This document shows, piece after piece, positions 8,262 through 16,740 of a DNA stretch of 64,000 nt. Under the pieces are notes generated by a model. That model did no database searches and was not told the origin of the DNA. It was given only the letters and a program-made list of their open reading frames with translations. The stretch comes from Oscillospiraceae bacterium (GTDB lineage Bacteria; Bacillota; Clostridia; Oscillospirales; CAG-272). The DNA is taken from assembly GCA_015063385.1 (NCBI GenBank), contig SVUG01000002.1, forward strand, positions 80,888 to 144,887. The letters are read 5' to 3'. How positions within the stretch are numbered: position 1 is the stretch's first letter; the number at the start of each line of letters is the position of its first letter. Position numbers and translations under genes: made by a program.

Positions 8262-8372
8262 TATATGTCAGCAAAGCTGACGTGATATGCTTGCTATGCA
8301 AGCGTGATGTTCTCGCTCTGCGAGAGTGATATTTCGCCCTAAAGGGTAAAGTGATATGCCGATGAAGTCGGC
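8262..8372 (+). repeat. Array of five consecutive small hairpins joined by GTGATAT
   Basis: Between deoC and deoD there are successive stem-loops: GTCAGC-aaa-GCTGAC (8267-8281), GCTTGC-tat-GCAAGC (8289-8303), TCTCGC-tct-GCGAGA (8311-8325), an imperfect CCCT/AGGG (8337-8346) and GCCGA-tgaag-TCGGC (8358-8372). The linkers between hairpins are GTGAT or GTGATAT. Stem sequences differ while length, loop and linker are kept. Possible roles are mRNA processing, stability or attenuation inside the operon; none is shown. Confidence 0.85.
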
Positions 8373-8394
8373 GTTAATGAAAAGGAGAAAAACA

Positions 8395-9123
8395 ATGGAT
8401 AAGTCTAAATTCTATACACCTCATATAAAGGCTACACCCGACGATTTTGCAAAGACCGTGCTTATGCCCGGCGACCCTCTGCGCGCAAAGTTTATCGCGG
8501 AGACCTTCCTTGAAAATGCTAAGCTCGTAAACAACGTGCGCGGCATTCACGGCTACACGGGAGAATGGAAAGGCGAGCGCGTTTCGGTTATGGCGAGCGG
8601 CATGGGTATGCCCTCAATAGGCATTTATTCCTACGAGCTCTACAACTTCTTCGGAGTTGAGAATATTATGCGTATCGGCTCGGCAGGAGCTATCAGCACC
8701 GACGTTAAGGTAAGAGATATAATCTTCGGTATGGGCGCTTGCACAAACTCGAACTTTGCGGTACAGTATAATCTTCAGGGCGCATTTGCACCTATTGCAA
8801 GCTACGATATGATGAAGATTGCTATTGAGGAGGCTGAAAAAATCGGTGCGAGATACTGCGTGGGTAATCTTCTCTCCTCCGACACCTTCTACAACGCTGA
8901 CGGAGAAGCTACTATGAAGTGGGCAAAGCTCGGTGTTCTCGGCGTTGAGATGGAGGCGGCTGCGCTCTATATGAACGCGGCTTATTCGGGCAAGAGGGCT
9001 CTTGCTATCTGCACGGTTTCCGACCATATCGTGACGGGCGAGGCGCTGGACGCTGACGCAAGACAGAACTCCTTCACCGAGATGATGGAGATTGCGCTTA
9101 ATACCGCGATAAGACTTAAATAA
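8395..9123 (+). CDS. deoD: Purine-nucleoside phosphorylase, DeoD type
   Basis: A 242-residue member of the hexameric (low-Mr subunit) PNP family, which phosphorolyses purine (deoxy)nucleosides to base and (deoxy)ribose-1-phosphate. Visible motifs are MPGDPLRAK (phosphate site), RIGSAGAI, SSDTFY and GVEMEAAALY (ribose-binding Glu), and TVSDHIVTGE with the base-binding Asp. The ATG at 8395 follows AAAGGAG and replaces an upstream in-frame ATG that lies inside the hairpin array. Its product feeds DeoB directly downstream. Confidence 0.95.
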   Translation: MDKSKFYTPHIKATPDDFAKTVLMPGDPLRAKFIAETFLENAKLVNNVRGIHGYTGEWKGERVSVMASGMGMPSIGIYSYELYNFFGVENIMRIGSAGAISTDVKVRDIIFGMGACTNSNFAVQYNLQGAFAPIASYDMMKIAIEEAEKIGARYCVGNLLSSDTFYNADGEATMKWAKLGVLGVEMEAAALYMNAAYSGKRALAICTVSDHIVTGEALDADARQNSFTEMMEIALNTAIRLK

Positions 9124-9138
9124 ATTCGGAATTAAAAA
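9122..9138. repeat. AAATTCGGAATTAAAAA dispersed repeat, after deoD
   Basis: It starts at the deoD stop codon and is identical over 17 bases to 37042-37058 after mnmE. Confidence 0.75.
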
Positions 9139-9182
9139 TATGCCTCGCCCTATGGGAGAGCCGTAAAGAAAGGAGAAAAACT

Positions 9183-10361
9183 ATGAAAGCAAAGAGAGTT
9201 TTCCTCATAGTTCTTGACTCCGTTGGCATTGGATATGCGCCCGACGCTGCCGATTTCGGCGACCACGGAGCAAACACTATGAAGCGGATTTCCTCATCCG
9301 CAAAATTTAATATACCAAATCTTCTCTCACTCGGTCTTGGAAATATAGACGGAGTGGATTATCTTGGCAAGACAGAAAAGCCGCTTGCCGCTGTGGCAAG
9401 GATACGCGAAAGGAGCAAGGGCAAGGACACTACTACGGGACACTGGGAGATGATGGGCATCGTTTCCGAGCGTCCGATGCCGACCTACCCTGACGGCTTC
9501 CCTCTCGAAATTCTCGACGAGTTTTCCCGTCGCACGAAGAGAGGTGTCCTCTGCAACAAGCCCTACTCAGGCACTGACGTTATCCGCGACTACGGCAAGG
9601 CGCACGTTGATTCGGGTGACCTGATAGTTTACACCTCGGCTGACAGCGTGTTTCAGATTGCGGCTCACGAGGATATAGTCCCCCCGGAAAAGCTTTACGA
9701 ATACTGCCGTATAGCAAGAGAAATTCTCACGGGTGAGCACGCAGTCGGCAGAGTTATAGCGCGTCCGTTCGTTGGCACGGAGGGCGCTTACAAGCGCACC
9801 GAGAATCGCCACGATTTCTCGCTCACTCCGCCAAAAAAGACGGCTATGGACGCTATCGGTGAGTCGGGGCTCGACGTCATTTCGATAGGCAAAATTTACG
9901 ACATTTTCTCTGGTGCGGGCATCAAAAAGAGCCTGCCCACCCACAACAATACCGAGGGTATGCAGACGCTTCTTGCGGCACAGAAAATTGACTTTTCGGG
10001 ATTTTGCTTTGCAAACCTCGTGGACTTCGATATGCTCTACGGTCACAGACAGGATATTGACGGCTATGCTGCGGCACTGTCGGAGTTTGACGAATTTCTT
10101 CCCGATTTTATGGCAAATATGCAGGACGGTGACGTTCTTATGATTACTGCCGACCACGGCTGCGATCCGGGCGACGACAGCACCGACCACACGAGAGAGC
10201 ACGTGCCGCTTCTGGTATACGGAAAGGATATAAAGCCGAAAAATCTCGGCACTCGCATCGGCTTTGCCGAAATCGGCAGCACGGTATGCGATATGCTTGG
10301 AGTGGACTTCGACTGCTACGGCGCGGAGTCACTCGCGGAGGTGATTTCTAGTGAAAATTGA
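9183..10361 (+). CDS. deoB: Phosphopentomutase
   Basis: A 392-residue alkaline-phosphatase-superfamily mutase that converts (deoxy)ribose-1-phosphate to the 5-phosphate using two Mn ions. Metal-binding and catalytic motifs are in place: LDSVGIGYAPDA at the N-terminus, KDTTTGHWEM carrying the phosphorylated Thr (about residue 84-85), and TADHGCDPG with DHTREHVP at the C-terminus. AGAAAGGAG precedes the start. It overlaps the cytidine deaminase start by 11 bases, implying coupled translation. Confidence 0.96.
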   Translation: MKAKRVFLIVLDSVGIGYAPDAADFGDHGANTMKRISSSAKFNIPNLLSLGLGNIDGVDYLGKTEKPLAAVARIRERSKGKDTTTGHWEMMGIVSERPMPTYPDGFPLEILDEFSRRTKRGVLCNKPYSGTDVIRDYGKAHVDSGDLIVYTSADSVFQIAAHEDIVPPEKLYEYCRIAREILTGEHAVGRVIARPFVGTEGAYKRTENRHDFSLTPPKKTAMDAIGESGLDVISIGKIYDIFSGAGIKKSLPTHNNTEGMQTLLAAQKIDFSGFCFANLVDFDMLYGHRQDIDGYAAALSEFDEFLPDFMANMQDGDVLMITADHGCDPGDDSTDHTREHVPLLVYGKDIKPKNLGTRIGFAEIGSTVCDMLGVDFDCYGAESLAEVISSEN

Positions 10362-10761
10362 CGCGCGAGAGCTTTTATCAAAGGCAATAGAGGCAAGAGA
10401 GCGCTCATACTGCCCCTACTCGAATATTTCGGTAGGCGCGGCGCTTCTTACGAAATCGGGAAAAATTTATCTCGGTCAGAACATTGAGAACGCCTCGTTC
10501 TCACCCACCGTTTGTGCCGAGAGAGTCGCTTTCTTCAAGGCTATCTCGGAGGGCGAGCGCGATTTTTCGGCTATTGCTATTGCAGGCGGTAAAAAAGGTG
10601 AGCCGTCACGTGCGGATTTCCCTCCCTGCGGCGTTTGCAGGCAGGTGATGAGCGAGTTCTGCGACGCTGACTTCCGCGTTATCTTTGGCAACGGTGAAAA
10701 AATCACCGAGAGAGCTCTAAAAGAGATTTTGCCTGACGGATTTAATAAGGACAATTTGTAA
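10351..10761 (+). CDS. cdd: Cytidine deaminase
   Basis: A 136-residue homotetrameric-type CDA that deaminates cytidine and deoxycytidine to uridine forms. Zinc ligands are C55 in TVCAER, with the catalytic Glu57, and C93/C96 in PPCGVCRQ. It begins with GTG seven bases after GGAGGTGA and lies 11 bases inside the deoB end. Placed before uridine phosphorylase, it channels cytidine into the uridine branch of the operon. Confidence 0.95.
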   Translation: MKIDARELLSKAIEARERSYCPYSNISVGAALLTKSGKIYLGQNIENASFSPTVCAERVAFFKAISEGERDFSAIAIAGGKKGEPSRADFPPCGVCRQVMSEFCDADFRVIFGNGEKITERALKEILPDGFNKDNL

Positions 10762-10787
10762 AAATAAACGACAAAAAGGACGCTATT

Positions 10788-11567
10788 ATGCAGGATATTG
10801 GAACTCAATTTCACATTCGTGTGAGTGCGGGCGACGTTGGTCGATACGTATTTCTCCCCGGGGACCCCGGACGGTGTGAAGATATTGCAAAGCATTTTGA
10901 CAACCCACGCCACGTGGGAATGAACAGAGAGTATAACATTTATACCGGTACGCTGCTTGGCGAGAAGGTTTCGGTTTGCTCTACAGGTATCGGCGGCCCT
11001 TCGGCTTCTATTGCAATGGAGGAGCTTGCCGCGATAGGTGCAGACACCTTTATCCGTATCGGAACCTGCGGAGGAATTGACCTTGACGTGCAGCCGGGCG
11101 ACGTCGTGGTTGCCACGGGCGCAATACGCTTTGAGCACACCTCTATGGAATACGCACCGATTGAATTTCCCGCGGTTTCCGACTTTGATATTGCCTCTGC
11201 GCTCAAAGGCGCGAGCGAGGAGCTCGGCTACCGCACCCACACGGGCGTAGTTCAGTGCAAGGACTCCTTCTACGGACAGCACTCGCCCGAAAAATCTCCC
11301 GTGTACTACGAGCTTTTACATAAATGGGAGAGCTGGAAGCGCCTCGGCGTTAAGGCTAGCGAGATGGAATCGGCGGCACTGTTCGTGGTTGCTTCTGCAC
11401 TGCACGTTCGCTGCGGCAGCTGCTTCCACGTAATCTGGAATCAGGAGAGAGAAAAGCTCGGCATGGATATGCCTATGACCGAGGATACCTCGGGTGCTAT
11501 CCGTGTAGGCATCGAGGCTATGAAGCGCTTAATCCGCGAGGATATTAAAAAGAAGGAACAGATATGA
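10788..11567 (+). CDS. udp: Uridine phosphorylase
   Basis: A 259-residue NP-I family phosphorylase that converts uridine and phosphate to uracil and ribose-1-phosphate. Motifs are [10 protein letters not shown] (phosphate), [20 protein letters not shown] and [11 protein letters not shown], in the order found in Udp. The sequence is distinct from the DeoD upstream in the same operon, which argues for pyrimidine rather than purine specificity. The stop overlaps the udk start in ATGA. Confidence 0.9.
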   Translation: MQDIGTQFHIRVSAGDVGRYVFLPGDPGRCEDIAKHFDNPRHVGMNREYNIYTGTLLGEKVSVCSTGIGGPSASIAMEELAAIGADTFIRIGTCGGIDLDVQPGDVVVATGAIRFEHTSMEYAPIEFPAVSDFDIASALKGASEELGYRTHTGVVQCKDSFYGQHSPEKSPVYYELLHKWESWKRLGVKASEMESAALFVVASALHVRCGSCFHVIWNQEREKLGMDMPMTEDTSGAIRVGIEAMKRLIREDIKKKEQI

Positions 11568-12184
11568 AGGACGTGCTCGTTATTGGAATTGCAGGCGGCT
11601 CGGGAAGCGGAAAAACCACGCTTGCAAGGAATATTTCAGACTATTTTGCCGACAGAATAAGCATTCTGCGCCACGATGACTACTATCGCGCACAGGACGA
11701 TATTCCTATGGAGGTCAGAGTGCAGACCAACTACGACCACCCCCATGCGTTTGACACCGAGCTGCTTCTCTCGCACCTTGATGCTCTGCGTGAGGGGCAC
11801 GACGTTGACTCACCCATATATGATTACACAAACCACACGCGCTCGGGTGAGGTGCGCCACGTCAAAGCCTCTGCGGTAATACTGCTCGAGGGTATTCTTA
11901 TCCTAGAAAACAAAGAGGTGCGCGACCGTCTGGATATGAAGATTTTCGTGGACACCGATGCCGACGTGCGTATAGTCAGACGAATTATGCGCGACGTAAA
12001 GAAGCGCGGGCGCAGTCTGGAATCGGTGACGAGGCAGTACCTCACCACCGTTAAGCCGATGCACGAGGCATTCGTCGAGCCTAGTAAGAGATATGCAGAT
12101 ATTATTATACCCGAGGGTGGTAAAAACCCGGTTGCCTGCGGAACTATAATAGATAGGATAGAAAGGCATCTGTCGGGCGACTGA
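11564..12184 (+). CDS. udk: Uridine kinase
   Basis: A 206-residue P-loop kinase that phosphorylates uridine and cytidine to UMP and CMP. The Walker [10 protein letters not shown] lies at residues 11-19. It is followed by the LRHDDYYR substrate loop and the [11 protein letters not shown] and LLEGILIL motifs typical of Udk/PRK kinases. [16 protein letters not shown] forms the lid with its Arg residues. It is the last gene of the salvage operon and offers the energy-requiring alternative to Udp. Confidence 0.95.
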   Translation: MKDVLVIGIAGGSGSGKTTLARNISDYFADRISILRHDDYYRAQDDIPMEVRVQTNYDHPHAFDTELLLSHLDALREGHDVDSPIYDYTNHTRSGEVRHVKASAVILLEGILILENKEVRDRLDMKIFVDTDADVRIVRRIMRDVKKRGRSLESVTRQYLTTVKPMHEAFVEPSKRYADIIIPEGGKNPVACGTIIDRIERHLSGD

Positions 12185-12200
12185 TTTGTGCCAAAACAAA

Positions 12201-12296
12201 GGTTCTATCTCATTAAGAATCAAGGAAAATCAATGAAAAAGCCGAGAAAACACGGTGAGAATTGTGTTTTAGGCAAATTCTTAATGAGATAGAACC
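12201..12296. repeat. 96-bp unit with perfect 20-bp inverted ends
   Basis: The 20 bases at 12201-12220 (starting GGTTCTATCT) are exactly complementary to 12277-12296. The 56-base interior contains a second hairpin (AAAACAC / GTGTTTT). It lies 16 bases after the udk stop and has no T-run, so it is not a normal terminator. It may be a small non-autonomous element or a processing hairpin. Confidence 0.8.
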
Positions 12297-12306
12297 AGGG
12301 GCGAAC

Positions 12307-12380
12307 GGATTTAGAGCAGAAATTGTCGTTCTCCGCCCCGAAGGTGTATATACATACACCGAGAGGAAGGAAACGGCAAT
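12307..12380 (+). repeat. Structured element, copy A
   Basis: This copy shares GATTTAG, CCGAAGG, CGAGAG and AAACGGC blocks with copy B at 29075-29172. It forms ATTGTCGTT/AACGGCAAT (9 bp, one G-T) around GGTGTAT-ATAC-ATACACC. The outer stem of the other copies is missing. The rest of the 354-base gap between udk and 12539 holds the 96-bp unit and a terminator. Confidence 0.7.
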
Positions 12381-12447
12381 AGAATAAAAAAACGATAAAA
12401 ACGAGGAAAAGCGCAGGTTTTCGACCTTATATTTCCTGGATTTTTCA

Positions 12448-12497
12448 TATAATGTAAAGAGAGGTACTGTGTTTTGTCACAATACCTCTCTTTTTTT
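12448..12497 (+). terminator. Strong intrinsic terminator (with a TATAAT just upstream)
   Basis: A 16-bp stem with one mismatch (AAAGAGAGGTACTGTG at 12456-12471 with 12478-12493), a 6-base loop and a run of seven T. It would end the nucleoside operon transcript. A TATAAT at 12448-12453 lacks a -35 partner. Confidence 0.85.
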
Positions 12498-12538
12498 ATT
12501 CGGTTATGCCTAAAGGCGACAGCCCCGCTTATGTAATT

Positions 12539-12937
12539 TTATCTTCTGAGTGAAGAAATATTCGAACCGAATGATACTATAAGTGCAAGAATTACAGCAA
12601 GTACCGGTAAAGACTCTACAAAATTAAACGAAGCGCCCTCGGGAATAGAGGTGTAGATATTATACGCCAAAACAGCGATAAGCGCAAGGTCAATGATTGA
12701 GCAAAGGAAGCCGAAGAAGCCCCAGCCCGTAGCAACGTGGATAATCTTGAAAAGAAATGCTACAGCAAGAACTATAGTGACTATGATAAAGAGCGCCAAA
12801 AGAATTCCAAGTCCGAGTGCCTCAAAGCCCTGCTGACCGTTCGCCTTCTCTAAATCAAGATAGGTGATAAGTGTAATAATACCGCTGCCCACGAAGAGAA
12901 CAAGGTATATTATAAACGAAAGAAAACCTTTTTTCAT
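12539..12937 (-). CDS. Small four-helix membrane protein, local paralog family
   Basis: A 132-residue hydrophobic protein with four predicted membrane segments and almost no loops. The third-segment motif LFKIIHVATGWGFFG, followed by C.IID, is nearly the same as in the protein at 26988-27392. The ends SNISSLRR and CNIISAAR also correspond. No domain name was recognised. It has its own strong divergent promoter facing away from the phage-derived cluster. GAGG lies eight bases before the ATG. Role unknown; the family recurs three times in this window. Confidence 0.75.
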   Translation of the reverse strand: MKKGFLSFIIYLVLFVGSGIITLITYLDLEKANGQQGFEALGLGILLALFIIVTIVLAVAFLFKIIHVATGWGFFGFLCSIIDLALIAVLAYNIYTSIPEGASFNFVESLPVLAVILALIVSFGSNISSLRR

Positions 12938-12960
12938 AAGAAAAACCTCGCTTTTTTTTT

Positions 12961-12989
12961 ATTATATCATATTATTTTACATTTGTAAA
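12961..12989 (-). promoter_or_regulatory. Promoter of the small membrane protein gene
   Basis: On the minus strand TTTACA (12989-12984) and TATAAT (12966-12961) are 17 bases apart, with TGA before the -10 (extended -10). Confidence 0.8.
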
Positions 12990-13010
12990 TGAATATTTTA
13001 TGAATTTTTC

Positions 13011-13081
13011 AGCCGCAGCTCTAATTTTTTGGGATGCGGCTTTGTGCATACTGCACAAGTTTTAGTCACCTCATAGGTGAC
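13011..13081 (+). repeat. Three consecutive hairpins at the left edge of the phage-derived cluster
   Basis: AGCCGCA/TGCGGCT (13011-13041), TTGTGCA-tac-TGCACAA (13042-13058) and GTCACCT-cat-AGGTGAC (13065-13081). The last two have 7-bp stems with 3-base loops like those in the deoC-deoD array. Confidence 0.75.
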
Positions 13082-13101
13082 ATTTTTGACACCAAATCAT
13101 A

Positions 13102-13130
13102 CTTACAAATGAGTTTTAGTGTTGTATAAT
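13102..13130 (+). promoter_or_regulatory. Promoter of the phage-derived structural cluster
   Basis: CTTACA (13102-13107) and TATAAT (13125-13130) are 17 bases apart, about 105 bases before the small terminase start. The leader has AAGAGG...CCTCTTTT (13147-13172), a possible weak attenuator. Confidence 0.65.
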
Positions 13131-13234
13131 GAACTTGCCGGGTGACAAGAGGCCGATGCGTAGACCTCTTTTGGCAGTGGGCAGACGCATATGCCCGAGC
13201 ACTCAAACGGCAATAAACAGAAAGGAAAGAGAAA

Positions 13235-13561
13235 GTGGCAAAACGAAAATACACCCCCTCGCTTGCAAGAGAGATGTACTGCTTCTTCCGTGGCTTTGAC
13301 GACCTTGGCGCGCCGAGTGTCGCAAAGTTTGCCGCATCAATCGGTGTGACAAGCGCCGAAATTGAGAAATTCAGGCGACACAAGGAATTTGACAGGGCGT
13401 ACCGCGAGTGCTGCGAAATTAAAAGAGATTATCTTATAGACCGTGCGCTGAGCAAGCGGTTTGACGCCGGATTTGTAAAGTTCCTGCTATCAAGCGAGGA
13501 CGAAAAGAGCTCCTCTGAGGATAGAGAAAGCCTAAATATCACTCTCACGGTGGCTGAATAA
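13235..13561 (+). CDS. Phage terminase small subunit-like protein
   Basis: A 108-residue protein with an N-terminal helix-turn-helix-like region (SVAKFAASIGVTSAEIEKFR) and a C-terminal helical part (YLIDRALSKRFDAGFVKFLL). This is the usual layout of small terminases that bind the packaging site. It starts with GTG after GAAAGGAAAG. The stop overlaps the large terminase start (TAATG), and this gene order is the strongest evidence for the call. Confidence 0.8.
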   Translation: MAKRKYTPSLAREMYCFFRGFDDLGAPSVAKFAASIGVTSAEIEKFRRHKEFDRAYRECCEIKRDYLIDRALSKRFDAGFVKFLLSSEDEKSSSEDRESLNITLTVAE

Positions 13562-14919
13562 TGAAGCTGAATTTGACTGTGACGAAAAAGCAAAAGGCTT
13601 TTATTGATGCAACTGAGGGCGAGGTGCTTTTCGGAGGCGCGGCGGGCGGTGGAAAATCATACGGACAGACGGTGGACGCACTTCTGTTTGCGCTGAAATA
13701 CCCCGGCTCAAAGCAGCTTATACTCAGGCGAACCTTCGCCGAGCTTGATAAGTCGCTTATCCGCACCTCACTCTCCCTCTTTCCAAAGGAGATTTACTCA
13801 TTCAACTCCTCATCGCACACGGGAAAATTCAAAAACGGCTCGATAGTTGACTTCGGATACTGCGCGGCGGAAAACGACGTTTATCAATACCAAAGCGCAG
13901 AGTACGACGTGATACGCTTCGACGAGCTGACGCACTTTACCGAGAGTCAGTATATATATCTGATTTCAAGAGTGCGCGGCGCGAACGATTTCCCAAAGCA
14001 GATAAAGTCCTCAACCAACCCCGGCGGCATAGGACACGCCTGGGTAAAGCGGAGGTTTGTCGACGACTCTCCCTCGGGTGTGGCGTTTATCGGCGGTGAC
14101 GGAATGAGAAGAATCTTTATCCCCGCACTCCTCGATGACAACCGCTTTCTCGTCTCGGGCGACCCGCAGTACAGAGAAAGACTGCTCGCCCTGCCAGAGC
14201 GTGAAAGGCGCGCACTTCTCCACGGGGACTGGAACATCTTTGAGGGGCAGTATTTCTCGGAGTTTAACCCAAGGGTGCATATTATAGAGCCCTTTGAAAT
14301 ACCTGCCTCGTGGCGTAAATTCCGCACGATTGACTACGGTCTTGACCGTCTGGCGTGCCTGTGGATTGCGATTTCGCCCGAGGGAATTTCCTACGTCTAC
14401 CGAGAATACTGCGAGTCAAATCTTGCAATAAGCGCGGCGGCAGGGGCAATTCTTGAGAGAACCCCAAGCGGTGAAGAAATCTACGCAACCCTTGCACCCC
14501 CCGACCTCTTTTCACGTAGTCAGGAAAGCGGCAAGAGCAAGGCGACGCTCTTTTCCGAGTTCGGTGTGAATTTCACCAAGACGGCAAACGACCGCGAGGC
14601 CGGCTGGCTGGCAATTAAGGAGCTGCTTTCAGGACCTCTTGGAGTGCGGCTGAGGATTTTCTCAAGCTGTACCGAAATAATAAAGTGCCTGCCTGCCTTG
14701 GCGGTGGATAAAATCCGCCCCACCGACTGCTCGAGCGAGCCCCACGAGATAACTCACGCGCCCGACGCTCTGCGCGGATATGCAATATACAAGGCGTATC
14801 CTGCAAGGTGCACCGTGAAAAAGAGAAGCGTGTGGACGAGGGATATGTGGGAGGACTATATGCTTGCCGACGGTGAGCAAAGAAAATACTTGAAAGAAAA
14901 ATACGGAGAACCAAATTGA
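13561..14919 (+). CDS. Phage terminase large subunit
   Basis: A 452-residue packaging motor with ATPase and nuclease halves. The Walker A-like motif is FGGAAGGGKSYG (about residues 21-32) and Walker B is VIRFDELTHF (about residue 120). SSTNPGGIGHAWVKRRF is the conserved coupling region. The C-terminal nuclease begins with TIDYGLDRLACLW. All key motifs are intact, so the gene is not visibly decayed. It overlaps the portal gene by 4 bases. Confidence 0.95.
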   Translation: MKLNLTVTKKQKAFIDATEGEVLFGGAAGGGKSYGQTVDALLFALKYPGSKQLILRRTFAELDKSLIRTSLSLFPKEIYSFNSSSHTGKFKNGSIVDFGYCAAENDVYQYQSAEYDVIRFDELTHFTESQYIYLISRVRGANDFPKQIKSSTNPGGIGHAWVKRRFVDDSPSGVAFIGGDGMRRIFIPALLDDNRFLVSGDPQYRERLLALPERERRALLHGDWNIFEGQYFSEFNPRVHIIEPFEIPASWRKFRTIDYGLDRLACLWIAISPEGISYVYREYCESNLAISAAAGAILERTPSGEEIYATLAPPDLFSRSQESGKSKATLFSEFGVNFTKTANDREAGWLAIKELLSGPLGVRLRIFSSCTEIIKCLPALAVDKIRPTDCSSEPHEITHAPDALRGYAIYKAYPARCTVKKRSVWTRDMWEDYMLADGEQRKYLKEKYGEPN

Positions 14920-16622
14920 AAGACATAAACACACAAAAAGACGAGCGGCTTGAGCATTTTTCCTCACTCCTTGAGGCAGCAAGGCTCGCCGCCGGCGACC
15001 GCGACGAGAGGCTCGACAAAAATATGAACCAATACCTCGGCGGAGCCGAAATCGACGGCTCTAGCGAGCCTGCTCTCACGGTGAGAAATATCACATACGA
15101 GATTATCGAGAGCGAGATTGACCCTGCGGTTCCCGTGCCGAAGGTTGACGCCTTCTCATACAGCGAGGAAAGAGAGAGGCGCGCTGCCTCTATCGAAAGA
15201 CTCTGCACCGCCCTGCGCGACAGACTGCCGTTTGAGGATATGAACGACCTCGACGAGAGGTATACCTATATTTACGGTGCGAGCGTATGGTACGCGGAGT
15301 GGGAGCAGGACGGCGGCGACGGCGGAATCAGGCTTCACTGCCTGTCTCCCAAAAGCTTCCTCGGTCAGCCCGGAATCACGAAAATCGAGGATATGGAGTA
15401 CTGCTTCCTTACCTTTATTACGACCAAGGACGAGCTGATGCGAAAATACGGCGTCAGCGAGGAGGACAGCGCGCTTGCCGAATACGAATACAAGTACGAC
15501 GGCGCGTCGCTCTCGGATACGGTAAAGGTAGTGCTGTGCTTCTATCGCGACGAGGACTCGGAGGTGTCGAGGTTTATCTTCTCGGGCGACCTCGTGCTTG
15601 AGGATACCCCAAAGCTATACAAGAGAAAGAGCCTCGTATGCTCAAGCTGCGGTGCTGCGATAGGCGAATGCGGCTGCGGTGCCCCTCTAGTGCTTTCGGA
15701 TTTATCGGCGGAGGATATAAAAGTCGGCTCAAGGAGCGTTAGAGTTCCTTATTATACCCCCATGGGCTTCCCTATCGTTATCAGAAAGAACTCTCGCTCG
15801 GAGGACGGCGTTTTCGGCTCGTCTGACTGCGAAATAATAAGACCTCAGCAGCAGGCTATAAACAAGGTGGAATCAAGAATTCTGCAAAAGCTGCTGCGTG
15901 CCGCAATTACCCCGATTATGCCCGAGGACTCCTCCGTCACGCTTGGCAACTCGGTATTCGGGCAGGTGATAAAGATGCGCCCCGGTGAGAGCGCTTCGAG
16001 CTACGGCAAAATCGACACCACCCCCGACATATCGCAGGATATTCTCGAGGCAGACAGGCTCTACGAGCAGGCAAAGAGAGTGCTGGGTATTTCCGACGCG
16101 CTTCAGGGCCTTGATACCACCAGCGTTGAGTCGGGTTATGCAAGACAGCTGAAGATTTCACAGTCGGCAAGCCGTCTGGAGACCAAGAGGAGAATGAAAA
16201 ACCTCGCCTACTCCGAGATTTACCGCCTGATATTCGAGCATTATCTCGCGTTTGCCGATGCGACTCACGAGCTATCCTACAAGGACGGCCTCGGCGTAGT
16301 GCATACCGAGCATTTTAGCCGTCACGACTTCATTGAGTGGGGCGACGGAAGCGCTCCTCATTACGCTGACGAATATCTCTTCTCCACAGGAGAGGACAGC
16401 GAGAGCCAATACAAGCGCGAGGCGCTCTGGGAGAGGAATCTCGAGAATCTTGAGTCCGGCACTCTCGGCGACAAATCCGAGCCGAAAACCCTGCTCAGAT
16501 ACTGGCAGGCACAGGAGAAGGCTCATTATCCTTACGCCAAGGATAACGTCGAATACTTTAAGGGTATTCTTGAAAATCAAAATCAAAAAGAAAGCGAGAA
16601 AGAAAATGAAAAATCAGACTAA
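14916..16622 (+). CDS. Phage portal protein with a Cys-rich insertion
   Basis: A 568-residue portal-type protein directly after terL. The C-terminal half has the family-like region SVESGYARQLKISQS followed by long helices that would line the portal channel. Residues 242-254 hold a zinc-ribbon-like cluster (CSSCGAAIGECGCG), which is not a standard portal feature. It appears to start with TTG after GGAG. It lacks a fused protease or head-morphogenesis domain. The identity rests on gene order plus this region. Confidence 0.85.
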   Translation: MKDINTQKDERLEHFSSLLEAARLAAGDRDERLDKNMNQYLGGAEIDGSSEPALTVRNITYEIIESEIDPAVPVPKVDAFSYSEERERRAASIERLCTALRDRLPFEDMNDLDERYTYIYGASVWYAEWEQDGGDGGIRLHCLSPKSFLGQPGITKIEDMEYCFLTFITTKDELMRKYGVSEEDSALAEYEYKYDGASLSDTVKVVLCFYRDEDSEVSRFIFSGDLVLEDTPKLYKRKSLVCSSCGAAIGECGCGAPLVLSDLSAEDIKVGSRSVRVPYYTPMGFPIVIRKNSRSEDGVFGSSDCEIIRPQQQAINKVESRILQKLLRAAITPIMPEDSSVTLGNSVFGQVIKMRPGESASSYGKIDTTPDISQDILEADRLYEQAKRVLGISDALQGLDTTSVESGYARQLKISQSASRLETKRRMKNLAYSEIYRLIFEHYLAFADATHELSYKDGLGVVHTEHFSRHDFIEWGDGSAPHYADEYLFSTGEDSESQYKREALWERNLENLESGTLGDKSEPKTLLRYWQAQEKAHYPYAKDNVEYFKGILENQNQKESEKENEKSD

Positions 16623-16740
16623 AAATCCCTACAGAAGCTTATCCCAAGAGCCTATCAAGGCGCCGAAAAAGCAGGACGAGGCAAAGGTGCGCTCCGACAA
16701 GACCGTTGGCGGTGACCTGCGCGTCAAGGGAGGCAAGTAA
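16606..16740 (+). CDS. 44-residue basic phage-cluster protein
   Basis: A short frame overlapping the portal end by 17 bases and the next start by one base. It is rich in Lys and Arg, and ends in GGDLRVKGGK. The tight overlaps and a conserved-looking Gly-rich end support translation, but the ribosome binding site is weak (GAGAAAG). Function unknown; it may be a head-assembly accessory. Confidence 0.5.
   Translation: MKNQTKNPYRSLSQEPIKAPKKQDEAKVRSDKTVGGDLRVKGGK

Noticed and set aside
8262..8372. CRISPR-like array between deoC and deoD
   Set aside because: The repeated GTGATAT linkers are only about 7 bases and the spacers are palindromes; no cas genes are near.
8356..8394. Upstream in-frame ATG as deoD start
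   Set aside because: It lies in the hairpin array without a ribosome binding site; the ATG at 8395 follows AAAGGAG and fits family length.
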